Of a stretch of DNA of 64,000 nt, positions 12,791-27,130 are shown in pieces. This stretch comes from Epiperipatus broadwayi (lineage: Eukaryota; Onychophora; Udeonychophora; Euonychophora; Peripatidae), in the NCBI GenBank assembly GCA_028023455.1, contig JAQFVV010006199.1:6648972-6712971 (forward strand), in the 5' to 3' direction. The notes beneath the pieces are model-generated. The model was not told the origin of the DNA, ran no database searches, and was given only the letters and a program-made list of their open reading frames with translations. Made by a program: the position numbers and the translations under genes. Numbering within the stretch: the stretch's first letter is position 1; every line of letters begins with the position of its first letter.

Positions 12791-15700
12791 TTGTTAAATA
12801 TAAATATTTCATATTTTGTAAATGAAATCTGCTTCAGTTATCTTAAACTCATTTAATAGCACTAGGACTACTTGCTTTCCTTGTTAAATATTCCCTGGTG
12901 TTGTTATTGTTGATGGTTTTATTTATTTGAAATTTCAAAAAATTGTAAATCACCCATTAATTAGGCAACAGGGGATTATTACTAAACAATAACACTTGGT
13001 CATAATCAGAAGCAATTTACAATGTTTGCCTACTTCTTAACATAATTTATTATAGCACTTTATTTTTTAATATCCCATTGATTGTTCTATTTGAGTTTGT
13101 ATAAGCCTGGAAACCATGTCAAAGGTCATCCAATCGTTCTAAGATTTTTTTTATTTAAAATTTTTTTTAAGTATTGTAATATTTTTAAAAGTAGTTATCA
13201 AATGTTAAATAGAGCTTCAATATTCATGATATTTAAAATATTTTTTAATAGAGATATTTCAATCAAAATCAAGGTACAATTTTATTTATACTAACAATAT
13301 TTAAATAAATCACATAGTATAGTATGAAATAAAATATCATTATATAACAGTAATAATTGTACATATTGTGACCTTTTATTTAGGTCCCTGGATTTAATAA
13401 TCCAAAATTTTAAACCTTAATAATATATTTGGCATTAAAATCTTAATGAGTGGCTTTCAATAAAGACTGTTTTGGATGCACTAGGAAATTGCTTGAGTGG
13501 AGAAGAGGTTTTAAACCCAGTGTAAGTTTGAAACTAAGGATAAAACAACAATTTAAAAATATTGTTATTAATTGGGAGATAAATATATTACTATTTTATT
13601 ATTTTTGAATAGCAATTGAAATAAATAAATAATTAAATCAAATTTGTAAGTCTTGTAAAATAAATTGTTACAGTAAATTACTTAAGCATATTTTTTATGT
13701 AGTAAATCTAAAGCTGTCTTGAATCATTATGGGTAGTTATTAAAAATAAAGCCAGAGGGGGTAATATTAATTATTCACACCAAGATTATTGGTTTAATTA
13801 CTTCCACAATTCATTGCAAAACAAGATATATATTATCTAAATAAAGTGTAGGGGGGTTGATTAAGAAAAACAAGAACTAAGCAACCACAGACCTTAACTC
13901 ATCTAAAATAAGGAAGAAAAAAAAGTTTAATAATCAGAAAATTTTGAAATCTAATTGAATGGAATTATATCTTGCTATCTAGAAATGATGGAATAAATCT
14001 AAAAAAACCTTGCTATCATTGTAAACACCATTTCCATGACCGCATACTTCCTAGGATTCATACTCGAAAAGGAAATGAAAGCCATGGAGATAAGTCTTTA
14101 TTTAAATAAGTATTGCTTCAAACCCAGGAAAATTCAAGAAAAAGTAAGCTTTTGCTTTTATTTTATTCATGTTTTGAAAAATCTTCTTTGAAAATGATGC
14201 ACAAATTATTTATAAGTAAACCAAAAAGTTGATAATGTTTGTATTTCACATGCTATTTTTATTATCCAGCAGAACAAGATTGTGCTTGTAAAGTAAAATA
14301 TCAAGAAAAAAATAATAATTCGAGATAATTTTGAAAACAAGTGTTATGTATGATATATATAGTAAATAAATTTAAAAGTCATTTTTGAATCATCTAACTT
14401 TTAATAAAAATAAATAATTGCGTGATTTTATTCTCAATTCTTTATTAAGAAATAAACACTTATCGGCTGATATTTTTTATAGCGCCAAACTTGTGTAACG
14501 ATAGTAATAGAAAAATTACAAATTCATTAAAATGTTAAAGATATCATATTTATAAATGGATAAATTCTGTTAATTTTGCTAATCATATAATGCTTTGCTA
14601 ATAAAATGGAACAAAATAAATATTTACTTTTAAAGTTTTATTGTGAAATATACATCATCATTGTAATAAGGTTTTAAAATATTTAAAATGCCAGTATATT
14701 TAAAGATTGTTACAAATCGTACCGCGGAGAAAAAAAAGGGAATAAAGGATTTTAAAAAGTCAAAATATGTTAATTGCAATAAAATTATAAAGTCTTTTTT
14801 TTTTTCAAGGAAATCATCTGGATTAAAACGTAAATAAACTAATTTAGGTATAACCCAGTTGAACGTTTAAACCTTGTCTCACTATATAATACCAAATAAA
14901 TCAATAAATGTATATAAAAAGTTTGTTGTGGAGACTACAATAACCTATACCGTATTAAGGAAAATTATCTCCAGAAAAATGGATAACTGATTTTAATTGT
15001 GATACACTTGAAGATCTGTGAATATTGCCTTATTATGTTAGCATCAAACAGGATAATAAAATATATATGCGTTATCTGAAATGTTTACTCATTATAATAT
15101 CAGTACCTATCATTTTAGCTCACCAGAATAAAATAAACTATTAATAGGATAAACTCTGATAGTAGAAAATGTTTATTATTTTTTATTACTGCTGTATTAT
15201 GTATATTACTTACGTAATGTGTTATTTGGGAATTTTGTTTTTTCAAACATATGTTTTATTGTGTCATGAAATATATATATATATTGAGTTAAAGAACAAA
15301 AAAGAAAAAGATGTGTAAAATATATACATCTATTACATGTATTTTTTTAGTTAGGGGAAAACATGAGATTATATATAGCATTTATTTAGAGAGAGTTGAG
15401 AGAGATCTTTACTTCTCTCATATTTTAAAGATTTTAATGTATTTTATTAAAGGTAAACAAACAAAGATTTTGTCAAAGATACTAGAATGGCCAGATTATT
15501 TTCTTATATAAAAGAAAATTTGATATAAGCCTTTTTCATTTTGTAATTTTGTATAGAAATGAACTTGTCCACTTTGAATACAAATGCAGGTTTGATCTTT
15601 ATTGCTTAAATACATTGTGCTCTCTTTAACAAAAGTATAGTTGTCATTGTAAATAATTAATGATCATTTGATATCTATATTTTGGTTTGTCTATTGATAC

Positions 15701-17110
15701 ATTAATAGTTCTGCATTGTGATATGGAGTATATATATATCTCCACTGATACTGTTGGCATTGTTTTACCTTGCTATAATATTGGGAATGATTAGTGACAG
15801 TTTTTAGCTGATAGGATGTTCCAATAAAATGGCATCCAATAGATTGATATTAATATTAAGCATGGGCTGATGGAGAGTCACCTATTGCTGATTCTATGAG
15901 AGGAAAGATTGGTAGAGGCTAAGTAGTAATTAATGCTTGTTAGCATAAATAACCCTAAAGAAAGGATATCCATGGTCTGAATTCTATTTTTTTGTGATGA
16001 GGTAAAGCCCACACATATGTGTACCCATAGAGAGGTAGCAGAATTAGCCATATTATTATACAACTGTCATGTTGTTTTATAAAGCCTCCCTTGTTAGTGT
16101 TAAATCCCTCATGATGATATAGAGTTAGTTTTTCCACCGTGTATGGTGAAGTATAGTAGTTCAAAACCATATGGCAAGGACAAAATAATGTTAGATTTGG
16201 GAACACTAATCTAGCTATAGTGTTGGCCTAATTATTATAGTGTTTTATTCTGTTGTAGGATCATTATCAGTTATAGACAGATCAAACTAAGATCTATTAA
16301 TAATTGTAGAACTTTTAGATGTAAAAGCAAGAGATGCACATTGGCAGTGTGGATTCATCTTCATCAAATAATGATTTGACAATAGATTGGTAAGATCAGA
16401 AGTATTCAATAATTAAGTTGTGGACATAGGTAATGTTGTAGTGAGATCTATGTGTATTTGACTTTTGATGTTTATTCTTACTTTAATGCACCAAACCTAT
16501 TCATTTCAAAGTTGAATAAGTTATTAATTGCACAGAATATGATAATTGCCCTTATCATATTCTGATAAAAGAAAGGGCTTTAGGAGAATGCAATACTTTT
16601 TTTTAATTCTAAATTTAAACTTGGTGCATATCCTAAAATTCTAAATATACTGTTAGTTGTAATTTAAGTGCTAGTCAGCTTAAATAAGTTTCATTATCTT
16701 ATTCTTTAAAATAGGTTAAAGAGTAATAAATGATATTTTGAATATCATTTTATAAGCAGGTTGTATCATTTGCTGAGTATATAGTCAATGGGATACCAGG
16801 TATTTTCCCATCCATAAATTCTTTTAATATATTAGCTTAGTTTCATGCCATGTTTGTGAATTAAAAATTTGTAAATGTTGTAAATAAAGTTTGTTGTATT
16901 TTAAAATTTATTTAGTTGCCTGTAATCTTATTGCTAAGCAACATATATACACTATTATTGTTATTGCTATCAAACTATCAGAAGATTATAAATTAAAATC
17001 ATCATTGACCAATATAGTACTATTAACTATATTATGCTATATCATAATAATTTTGGTAAGCCTTATAATTTATTAGTACATCTAATACCTTATCACACAA
17101 TAATCAAAAT
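12791..17110. other. gene-free stretch with a less A+T-rich island at 15770-16440
   Basis: No gene is recognised. The island at about 15770-16440 is visibly less A+T-rich and could be an old unclassified repeat; short frames there (15878-16206, minus) do not resemble a protein family I know. The rest is A+T-rich with TA runs. Confidence 0.45.
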
Positions 17111-17118
17111 TTTAATAA

Positions 17119-17257
17119 TTTAGAGTACAGATTATTTTAAGTAATAGATTAAAAGATAAGTATAATATTGATTTGATTGATTTAGTTAAATTCGCAGAGC
17201 TATCATTCACTGATCTTGATCACATGGTTTATAATTATTTGAGAAAAGGAATTTGGT
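17119..17257 (+). other. possible short exon or transposon-derived peptide (uncertain)
   Basis: A short open frame reads about 46 residues, including the non-low-complexity stretch KFAELSFTDLDHMVYNYLRK, and ends at ATTTG|GTAAGT, a good splice-donor match. A candidate acceptor (TTGATTTAG) lies at about 17183-17191. The peptide does not match the part of Rap1GAP expected upstream of the exon at 22357, and I do not recognise it. It may be an unrelated transposon remnant or chance. Confidence 0.15.
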
Positions 17258-20200
17258 AAGTTATTGTATTTATTTATTAAAAAGTTATTCCTATTTCTTA
17301 AATATTAAAGTAATAAGAGTTATTGAGCTCATAAAGTTTATGTGTAACTGCTAAATATAGTTCTTAATTTGAGTTTATATTAAGAGCTGTTATGTGCATT
17401 ATGTTGGGGTAGTGGTAAAATCCCTCTCACTGACCCAAGTATATGTTGTATAATAAACTTTAAGTAATTAGAACCTGAGAAGAATTAGTTGTTAAGTTTC
17501 AAGGTAGAATTTGAATTTGTAATAAATTTTATATCTAGTTAATTATTATAGTTGGACTTGAAATAGATTACTTTCACTGTTTTATGAAAGTCAACTAAAC
17601 TTTAAGGTATAAATTATTATTTTTTGTTTATCTAAAAAGTATAGTTTATTTTAACTTCATGATAATAATCTGGTTGTGTCAAGCCTGAAATCCCTATTTT
17701 TATTTAACTTATCTTTTTACCATTTAATTCCATATTAGTTTATAGTTTAAGATTTCAGTATCCATCATTAACCTTGTTCTTCAATTTCATCTTGATCATT
17801 CTTTTAGCTATTCATTCTCATTTGACATTAATTCATTATCATAATTGATTAATCATACATTAACTTTTATTCTTTTATCATCTTAACTATTCATTAACTC
17901 TTATTCTATCATCATCTTAATCATTCATTATTCTCATACATCTTCGCTCTTTACTCTTTATTCTTAGACTCATTTCATTCCACCATTTAATTATTACTTC
18001 TTTTCATCATTCATTTAGTCATCTACATCATAATTTACTTATCATTTCATTTATAAGTTTAATTTCATAATCATTCCAGACATATAATTATTAATTATTT
18101 ATTAGTTTGCTGAATATCAAATTTAACTCATCACTTTTTGTTTGTGTGGATTTCAAAGCTGGTTTGACCAGAAGTTATTATCTTTATTAATCACCTTGTG
18201 ATCTTCTTTAGATATATAGTTTCATGCTAGTTTTATTCAATACAGAAATCATTTCGTTAGTTTTACATTTTTGTTTCTTCATGCTTATATTCTCGATAAT
18301 GAGAGTATGTTAGGTTGCATATGAGAATTTAGTCGCTAAAATGTACGGAATGATTTGTTGATGACCAGTTAGATCAGGGAGAAGGTTACGATATATATAT
18401 ATATTATAAAAAATAATACAGAAAATCTTTATTTGACAAAGATATTTTGCCCTTATCAATGTGATGTAACAATTTAAAACTTCACTTTATACTGCATACG
18501 TTTATTTTTGATAGTAATCTATTAACTCTATTATAATGTATTTTAAATGTAAACTATATGATAGTTAATAAACAAAAACAGTTAATTTAGAAAGTTGACC
18601 AATAAGAAGATACTTGTTGAATAAAGACTATTCATTCATTCTCTTCACAATTTAGTGCCATGGCTGAGTTGTAGTCTTAAGAGCTAAAGATGTCCTGAAT
18701 TGATTTTCAATTGAATAATATAAAAATCTTATTTTGGTCATTTGAGTAGAATTGATGTGCTCAATCTATTTCTTGGTGTTTGAACATCACATGAACTTTT
18801 GAGTATCTAACTATATGATTTTATCATATATTCATAATAAAAGAAATATATTGAGAGTATCCTAAATTCTTTTTTGAAAAAGTGTACAACAAACTAAGTA
18901 GAAATTCAACAAATCACTGAATACTATCATATGTCTAAATAATGAATATAATTTTAATATTCCCATATACATCACAAATAATAATATTTAGCTAAACTTT
19001 CATTGCAGATCTAAATATATATTATCGTTGACTTTTTACAATTACTGTATTCAGAGCAAATAAATTCAGAAAGATTTCTAGTTGAATATCTATAGTTTCT
19101 GGGTTGTAATTGATTTTATATGTCTAATTGCACAGCATTAATGCAGAAATATTGGCAATGTAAAAATTATTACAATTTTTAGATTAAATAATAAACTGTC
19201 ATGCATTTTATGGAATCTAAGATGACACTGAATTAATTTTATAAGCATCACTCTGCACTGATTCATTTGTAATTAGATATTTGAACATGAAGATACAAAA
19301 GACATAGTTTAAGGAGCAATTACAGTGCAGCATATGAAAAATAGAACAGATAGTCATCATTCATTATGTCTTCACTTGTCACAACTTTACATGATTGTCA
19401 TTGTAAATCTTTAAAGCTTTATGGAATTAAAGATTACAAAATAATCTATTTTATAATGTACAAAAATTCCCATATGTACTGTATAAAAAAGGTATAGTGT
19501 TAACATATATACATTTAATATAAGGCATCGTTTATGATCATAATAAGTCATCAGTAGCAAAACAAAAACATTGTCAAAAATAAAATTAGAAGTTACTTAT
19601 CACTTGAAAGATACATACATAAAATACAGTTAGAACTCATCTAAAAAAATATATAGTGATTAACTTAATATAAAAAAAAAAGGTAAAGATTTAATGAAAA
19701 AGACCTTGTGCAGATAAAGATTTAATAAATTCTCCATGTGAAATAAACTTCGAATAGCTGAGAAATATTGTATCTTAGAACAAATTTTTAATTTTGAAGA
19801 GATAAAAACTAAAACCGCTCTACACTTTCATTTTAAAGTCAGTATATAATGATAAAAAAATTGAAGTCATTAATATAAATGAAAGTTTTTGATTATATTT
19901 TCATTATCAATAATTTGGAAGCCTAATAAAAAAAGATATTCTTAATTATGTTAAGAAAGCAATCCATGTTTTTAATTGTGCTTTCAAATTTGAATGCAAA
20001 AGTTGCTGTCAACAAACTTTATTTCAAAAACTGTGCAAAAAAAAAAGGCAAGATGAAATTTGAATTATTATTATTTACAAAAAACATTAAAGAGTAACTG
20101 ATAAAATTAAACAGCTCTTCTTACAAAAAAAATATTAATTTTATAGTTAATAATTTTTAAATTTATAAGTTTTTTTTTGTCAAACTTTAACTTACTGTTT

Positions 20201-20309
20201 TTTTAAGCAGATCTTTCCATGTTGTATATATTGTGTGCTTAAAAAAATTTAATATGCATACTCAAAGTACATTTTAGAATTTTTCAATTTAAATAGCCAT
20301 ACTTGATGC
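17258..20309. other. gene-free A+T-rich stretch
   Basis: 17765-18060 is a low-complexity tract rich in ATTCATTA/TCATCTTA-type words. A weak tRNA-like A-box sequence (TAGTGGTAAAAT, 17411-17422) has no matching B box. No genes seen. Confidence 0.5.
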
Positions 20310-20631
20310 TTAACAAGAAGAGATCGAAAACGCAATGTATGGATAAGAGAACAAACAGGTGTTACTGACCTCATTGAAAAAATTAAAAGATTGAAGTGGA
20401 GTTGGGCTGGACATATTGCTAGAAGATAATAGATGGACAACTGAAATCTTAAACTGGATTCCAAGAGATTGTAAAAGACCCAGAAAGAGGCCACATGTGA
20501 GATGGATGGATGAGATGAAAAAGTGTGCAGGGGTGATGTGGAGAAGAGAAGCTAAAGATCGTAGAAGATGGATTGAACTTGGAGAGACTTTCATCCTGCA
20601 GTGGATTGATAATGGTTGATGATGATGATGA
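20310..20631 (+). mobile_element. RTE-like LINE, 3' end fragment
   Basis: Translation gives the C-terminal end typical of RTE-like non-LTR retrotransposons: LTRRDRKRNVW, then KRLKWSWAGHIARR, then after a -1 shift DNRWTTEILNWIPRD, RPRKRPHVRWMDEM and AKDRRRW ... GETFILQWIDNG, and a stop. A tail of TGA repeats (20617-20631) follows the stop, which is characteristic of these elements. The two frames are separated by a small deletion near 20415 that places TAA TAG in frame, so this copy is broken. It is heavily 5'-truncated and lacks the endonuclease and reverse-transcriptase core. Confidence 0.85.
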
Positions 20632-22356
20632 CTTCATGCTTAGACCACAAATTAAGACATTCTTTAAAATACTGAATGAGACTTCATTACAATTCTTTCC
20701 TTGTTGATTTCATTAAATATTAACTTCTTATTGAAATAAATTGTATTTATATTAAAGCAGTTTGCTTTTTTTTTTAAAAAAAAAAAAAAAATCTGTTCAT
20801 TATTATTTATTATTAAAATAACAATAATACTTATTATTATTATTGTGATAAATAGTCTATTTATATAGCCCTGACTCTCAGTGCAGTGAGTAAAGATTGG
20901 CTTATATAACGATAAACTCTAACCATAAGTGGACCACTTATTCTTTTTAATCTGATATTCATGGATGAGTGCATATAAATTTGTAAAAGCCCTGACCAAA
21001 TGTTTGTTACCTTCTTTATATTATTGTAAAATTAAAAATATTTAACATAAGTAAAATTAACTAGTATTTTAGAATAGTATAGTACATTGATAAATGACTT
21101 CTTTAAAAAAGAGTAAATAATATTTGTGATGATAATTATTATTTTAAATAAAAATGTTTTAAAATAAAATTATATTGGTGTCGTATATAGTAGTACCTTT
21201 GAGTTTGGTTATATTTGGGTGTCAATTACTATAATAGTGTATTTATTGATGTTCACTTAAAAATTATCATTGCCTAAAACATAATAAATAAAGAAAAATA
21301 TTTCAGAAGGCATGGAGCAAAATAACAAAAGCAGTTGTATTAATAAACATCAATACTTCATTTTGAAATTATTCAGAAGATTGAAAACCTTTAAAAGTAT
21401 TACATTCCACTACTGTCACTTAAATATTTTAACATTTGTAAAAAATTCATTTAAAGATAGGTTTTTTTTCCCTGATATTTCTGGGGGGGGGGGGGGGACT
21501 ATTAAAGTAATGCAAAAAGTAGCTCATTAAAAATAAACTTCCATTCTCTATCATTAATGTTGTCAAGAGGCACCTTTAAAATGCTAATAAATTTGGAGCT
21601 ATTTATTGCAGCATCAGTACTCTTGGTAAACAGAAGTTGAAAAGGATTTAGATTAAAGACTATGAAGCTAATAAAACTTGGATTCATAGGATAGCATTTA
21701 AATGTGATTGCTTAATCACCTTCTAAACATCTTAGTGTGATCATAATTAAATAAGGTCTTCAGTCATCAATTTTGGGATATTCTTAAAAAAGTTAGGATA
21801 TTCATGATAATTCTCATTTCAGTGAATATTATATAATCTTCCACTGCAAAGATGTTTTCTAAATCTGAATTTAAAAACAGCAACATTTTTGTTTTACTAT
21901 CAACTTGTATATAGTTAAGTGACTGCTTACTTTTTTCTTCTAAACACCTAAGGGTGATCATACTTACTAGATAGTAATTATGTTTTCTATCAATAATTTT
22001 GAATTACTCTACATTTAAAAAAAAGTGATGGTAATAAAGAAAAGATCATTTTTTGAGAATAACCTGTTCATATATTGTTACTTTTAAGACAACTTAAATG
22101 TTTGTGTTTTTTTTTTTTTAAATAAAATGACTTAATTAATTTGAGGGTAATGCATATGTATATAAATATTTAATATGTGCAAGCATGCATATGTTGTTTT
22201 TAAATTAAAAAATAGTATTGAATTTCTGACATTTTAACACAATGACAAAAGAGAACATTTTATATGTATGTCTAATTTTTTTAAGTAATAATAATCATTG
22301 TTTTATTTACTTCTATTTCTTAAAATTAAATCGTTATATTTATTTTTATATTTTAG
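20632..22356. other. gene-free stretch before the first recognised exon
   Basis: Contains an A run near 20776-20790, a TTATTATTATT tract, a block at 20860-20900 with TTTATATAGCCC resembling the TTTATATAGCGC words of dispersed repeats, and a G15 run at 21483-21497. No exon for the missing N-terminal part of RapGAP could be recognised here. Confidence 0.5.
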
Positions 22357-22435
22357 AACTAAATCAAATACATTTCATGATTTAACACCTACCAGTTCCT
22401 TAGGTGACAATCCTAATCCAGTCAAACTAGCACAG
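22357..22435 (+). CDS. RAP1GAP: RapGAP exon a: end of dimerisation region
   Basis: The acceptor is TATTTTAG and the donor CAG|GTAAGT. The first base completes a codon begun in an unseen upstream exon (probably Arg). The remaining 26 codons read TKSNTFHDLTPTS then SLGDNPNPVKLAQ. This aligns with the RTK..T.HD.IP....P.V.Q.AK segment of vertebrate Rap1GAP that closes the N-terminal dimerisation region. The exon ends in phase 0. The previous exon could not be found in 22 kb upstream. Confidence 0.88.
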
Positions 22436-25400
22436 GTAAGTCAATATTATTATTATGTTTTGTATTAGGTGTGTGTATTTGCAAAAATTGTATTAGAAAA
22501 TTAGTTTTTTTGCATGATTAGGGTAGAAAAACTAACAAGTAATGCAGTGTGACTTTTGATCATCATCAGAGATTATTGTCACTTTCATAATGCGCTTTAT
22601 TCCAGTCTCTTTTAGGCCTATATCATAAATTTTGATCGTTTTATATCTCGCATAAGCTTAACATAGTATTTACAAAGGAAGTTATATTTACAGACTTGAA
22701 TATATGTATAAAAATCAGTGATAAATACTAAAATCATTTTAATTTCATGTTATGCAATATATCTCTTTAACAGCTGATTATTTTTTTGATTGTTTCTGTT
22801 TTGTTTTTTTTCAATCTTTTAAGTCATAAATGTGTTAAATATGTTATCCAGGGTTATATATAATTGAAAGTATGAAATGCCATTCATAATATTTTTTAAT
22901 TGTCAATATTAAAATAATAATAATAATAAACAGTTTTTAATGAAAATTTTTTCTGTAAAAAAGTCTTATATAAATGAAAGTTTAAAAAAATAAATACGAT
23001 ATAGTATATCCACTTGAAACAATTTCAGTAGCACCAAATGGCTTCTCATATAATAGAGATTAGTCATACATGATTTTTTTTTTTTTGGCAAATAAGAACA
23101 CTTTGTAATGCCACTCTTTTTTTAAGCATTCATTCTGTTTTTTTTTTTTTTTTGTCTTTTGAATGAATATTTTTGTTAAACAGCATTTATACTAAGTGCT
23201 TGTGATAAAAAGAAATCATAAACACCTTATTTTAAATGATTAAAATGTGTCTTACTTCATCATCTGTGCAATCATTTTATTTTTAAATATTCATATAATT
23301 AAATTACATTTATACAATACTAAATTTTGAATGTAATAATAATGTACATAATTTAAACAATTAACTATTATTTTTTTTATTTGCAACCATAATTTCTAAT
23401 TACTGAAAAGTAAATAATAACTTTGTTATTTTTCAGGAATTGGACATTATAATAACAATTAAACTAATCCTTTTTTAAAAACAAAACAAAAAAAGAATGA
23501 AGTATAAAATTTTTAAATCTACTTATTTTTTAATTTATATTTATTACTCACAAATAAAGTGAATGTGTGTATTTTAATGGTGATACTATATTATAGAACG
23601 GTATTGTGCATTTAACATATAATAGAGCTTCATAGTTTTTATTCATTTATTCATGAGTGAAAAGATGATATTTGCTTAACAATGGAATTCTTGATTTTAT
23701 GTAGCTATTATTGTTAGATGGTACTGACTTTCTATATTAAGCAGTATCATTAATAAATATTTACAGTAAATATACAACAAATTCAATTTGTATGAATTTA
23801 AATAAAAATATATTTTAAAATTCAGTTAATAGTTTATGATATATATAAACAGTTTGACATAAACGTTTTAAAATATTTTAACAAAGTGAAAGAAAAATTT
23901 ATTTATTTAATTTGTTTATGAATTAATAATTATAGCTTAAACTCTGATGACATTTAAACAATGGGGATATACTCTTGCCAAGTCATGATATCATTAAGGA
24001 ATTGCCAAACAAAATAATTGCATACTGATCTTGTATTTAATATCCAGTACATTGATATTGATTTTTAAGAAAAATAAATGATTCTTTATACCCTATTGGC
24101 TACATATTTTCTTCTTTCAATTTTCTAGTAAAGTGGTATTGTTTTTACTAGTTTCTTTATTGTATATTTATTTATTTAATATATGGATTTTTTTAGACAA
24201 CTTAACTTTTAAAAAAAGGAGTCTATAGAGATTCCATTCAGGAGATAGATTCATTAATTGCTTTATGAATTCTTTCAATTCTGTCTATAGTTATTAATGA
24301 TTGGTTTATGGTTTATGTTTGTCCATATCTATGTAGTCCAGTGACTATTAAATTCTATTTATGAAGCAGATGAGTACAACATCAGTAACATCTATAAAGA
24401 TCAAATCCATTTTGGATCTGGAAAAGAAAATTATTTGGAATTTCAGAAGTTCAATTTTATACCAAAATTCTTCAGTTATAGATTATTAATTGAGCATTAA
24501 AAAAAAAAAAAAAGATCTTGATTTGGCTAGAATCCTAAATAATGAAATATATCTTCAGTTACTGATGAATCAGATCTATTTGATATATTTTTATATATTT
24601 TCTGTTTGTCACCTGTAATAACTGGTGGAGAAATATGTAAAAAAAACTAATATTTCTCATGATAATATTTAGTTGAATATCCTATAGTTATAATTATTGA
24701 AATCCCTTTTTATAATATATAATGTTTGATATTAGGATTTTTTAATATTCTTTAAAATGCTTCTGGTTTAATAGTTTATTGATTTGTGACCAGTGTTGGG
24801 AAGAATGTTATTAATATAATTAGTTAATGATAAATTCCAAATTAACATAATTAGAAACTGTAAACCAATTGCATGAGTATTTAATTTACAGTTCTTCATG
24901 TTTTTGTCTTCTGTATATATGTGAGTACAAAATTCTAATATAAAATTTGAAAATATTGATTTACTAATCAGGTCTAGATGATTTCTGTTCCCAGGTAGAA
25001 TATCAAGTAGCCAATGCAATTATTCAGCCAATTATTGATTAGTTAATGGATGGATATCTAGCTATTGGGAGTGTAGTAATCTTAGCTTAATTAGTCAGAT
25101 TATAATGCATGGTTTAATATAATGATACAAAGGCAGACTTTGACTAAAGATCCATATTTCATGGCTTCAGCTCTGTCATTCTAGGTGCTCGGACTTCTTA
25201 AGAACTCTTTGAGCAGTAAATTATTATTTTATTTAATTGTGAATATTAAATATTTTTAAATTTAAACTTTCTATAAAATTAATAATAAAATACGTAAAAT
25301 CAGTTTTTTATTATGTGTTCTAATATATTCAAATTATAGTTAGAACTATAATATGATTTGCCATTTTAATTAATATACTATAACTAAATTTAATTTTGAA

Positions 25401-26261
25401 AAGAAAACTTAATATAAAGACAATTTAACCAAAAAAAAAAGGAATTTCAAAGTAAATTTCATTAATATAACCCAGAGGGCACTAGTGATTAGACAAAAAT
25501 AAATTGCTGTAGTAACTAAAAATCGTTTAGATAAAAAGATTATCTAAAAATGTGAAAAAAAAGAATATATTGATTTTATGTTCTATTACTACGTTTTTTT
25601 TTTTTTTAGCTTTATAGGAAAACTGAAGAATAACAAATTATTAATCGAAATATAATTGATGTTTAGTAAAATTTTAAAAGCAATTAGAAATGAAATGGCT
25701 TTGAATTATTTCACCGTATCTGTTAGTTCTGTCCTATAAATTAAATATAGACAAAATCAGACTCTCATCGCTTGGAGTGTAAGTAATTACTTTGTGAAAT
25801 CCTAAGTAATTCTTGGAAATGAAGTTGAATAAATGACTTTGGAAATAGCCATCTTTAGAATTGAAAAATGCAAACCTTTTAAGTTGAATGAAATTGTATA
25901 TGAATTTTATAAAATTGCTAAATTTATTAAATTGTATAATATAAATTTTCAGATTATTTTATTTTTGATGTTTACATAGAAAATATAATGAATTTTGGAA
26001 GGCTAATTTATTTTGACTAAAATCAGTATTATTCATTATGATCACCTGATAACTATTATTACTAATAAAAATAGTTATGTGGTTAGTTATTCTGGAGGTC
26101 GAGCATCATTTGAATACCCTAGTGGCAGATAAAACAGAAACAGTTCTATTCAAATGAATAAATTATTATTGCCCGAGAATAGATTCAGGGGTAATCATTC
26201 AGTTTTTGACATTTGAGGGAGCCACAGACCATTACTGAATATATGATGCATTATGTGTTAG

Positions 26262-27130
26262 TAAAGGGGTATTAGATTACTTAGAAAAAGTACAAAGAGA
26301 AGTAGGAAGATATGCATTAGATACAGAAGTGTGGATGGCAAAGGAGGCACTTCAAAGAAAAATGGGATGGTCAAATTTTTATATGAGAGATATTTTAGGG
26401 ATAATAAGAGAATAGCAAAATAGTATTTAATTGGGTTATGAATAAGGGCAGGCAACAAGATGGGTGAAAAAGGTAATGCGATATGCAGAAGATTTAGATA
26501 AAAAATTTATGTCAGTATACTTATACAAAAGATGGGGTGATTGTGTTAGGAGAATTGTTGAGTGTTATAGTGTTAAGGAATGGGATAGGAGAATAAATGT
26601 ATTAATAAAGAATAGGGACTTAGAAAGATGGAGAGCTAGTATGGAGAGTAAAAAGAGTTTAAATATTTATAGAAGTAAACAGAATATTGGGTGTGAATTA
26701 ATTTATGATAATAGCAAGGAAAGTAGTTTACTATTTAAGGCTCAAATGGGATCTACACATAAATGGGAAAATATGGATGATTTAGTCTGCAAGTTGTTTA
26801 AGGAAGGCATAGACAATATTAGGCATTTGTTAATTGAATGTAAATGTCTGAAAGCAGAAAGGGTACAAATAATGAAGTTGTGGAAGAATAAACATGAACA
26901 AAGTGATTATACAGGGATTGGCTTATTGGTTTTTATGCTGGGTTTGGGAAAAGATAAGGGGTTTTTAGATATAAAGGCCATAGAGTTGACAAAGATTATG
27001 TTGTGGAAATGGAATAGAGCAAGATAGAGAATAATATGGGAAAACTTGAGGTGGGGAATGGAAAGGGAAGTCAAAGTGGCTAACAGGTTTCTCTAGGTAT
27101 AATTGCTGAGAGATTCCTGACTTGTATAAG
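26262..27130 (+). mobile_element. CR1/L2-like LINE, C-terminal ORF2 fragment
   Basis: An open frame of about 188 codons (to TAG at 27025-27027) plus upstream pieces in the same direction resemble the post-reverse-transcriptase region of CR1/L2-type LINEs. It reads GVLDYLEKVQREVGRYALD then W(M)AKEALQRKMGWS, a stop, ATRWVKKVMRYAEDLD, and finally the zinc-knuckle-like NIRHLLIECKCLKAERVQ (H..L..C..L..ER) near the end. The reading frame continues upstream of the apparent GTG at 26464 (..QATRW), so that is not a start. The endonuclease and the catalytic reverse-transcriptase motifs are missing, and at least one stop interrupts the frame, so it is 5'-truncated and dead. The 3' UTR with CAGGTTTCTCTAGG lies at 27082-27096. 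It is a different LINE lineage from those at 20.3, 48.7 and 60.4 kb. Confidence 0.72.

Noticed and set aside
17405-17442. tRNA-like A box (GGGGTAGTGGTAAAATCCC)
   Set aside because: No B box at the expected distance and no cloverleaf; left as a note rather than a SINE or tRNA call.
18340-18400. TTGTTGATGACCAGTTAGATCAGG as another hammerhead-like core
   Set aside because: No GAAA box and no paired outer stem; too weak.
20249-20637. Minus-strand open frames of 62-94 codons
   Set aside because: They are antisense shadows of the RTE-like LINE C-terminus on the + strand.
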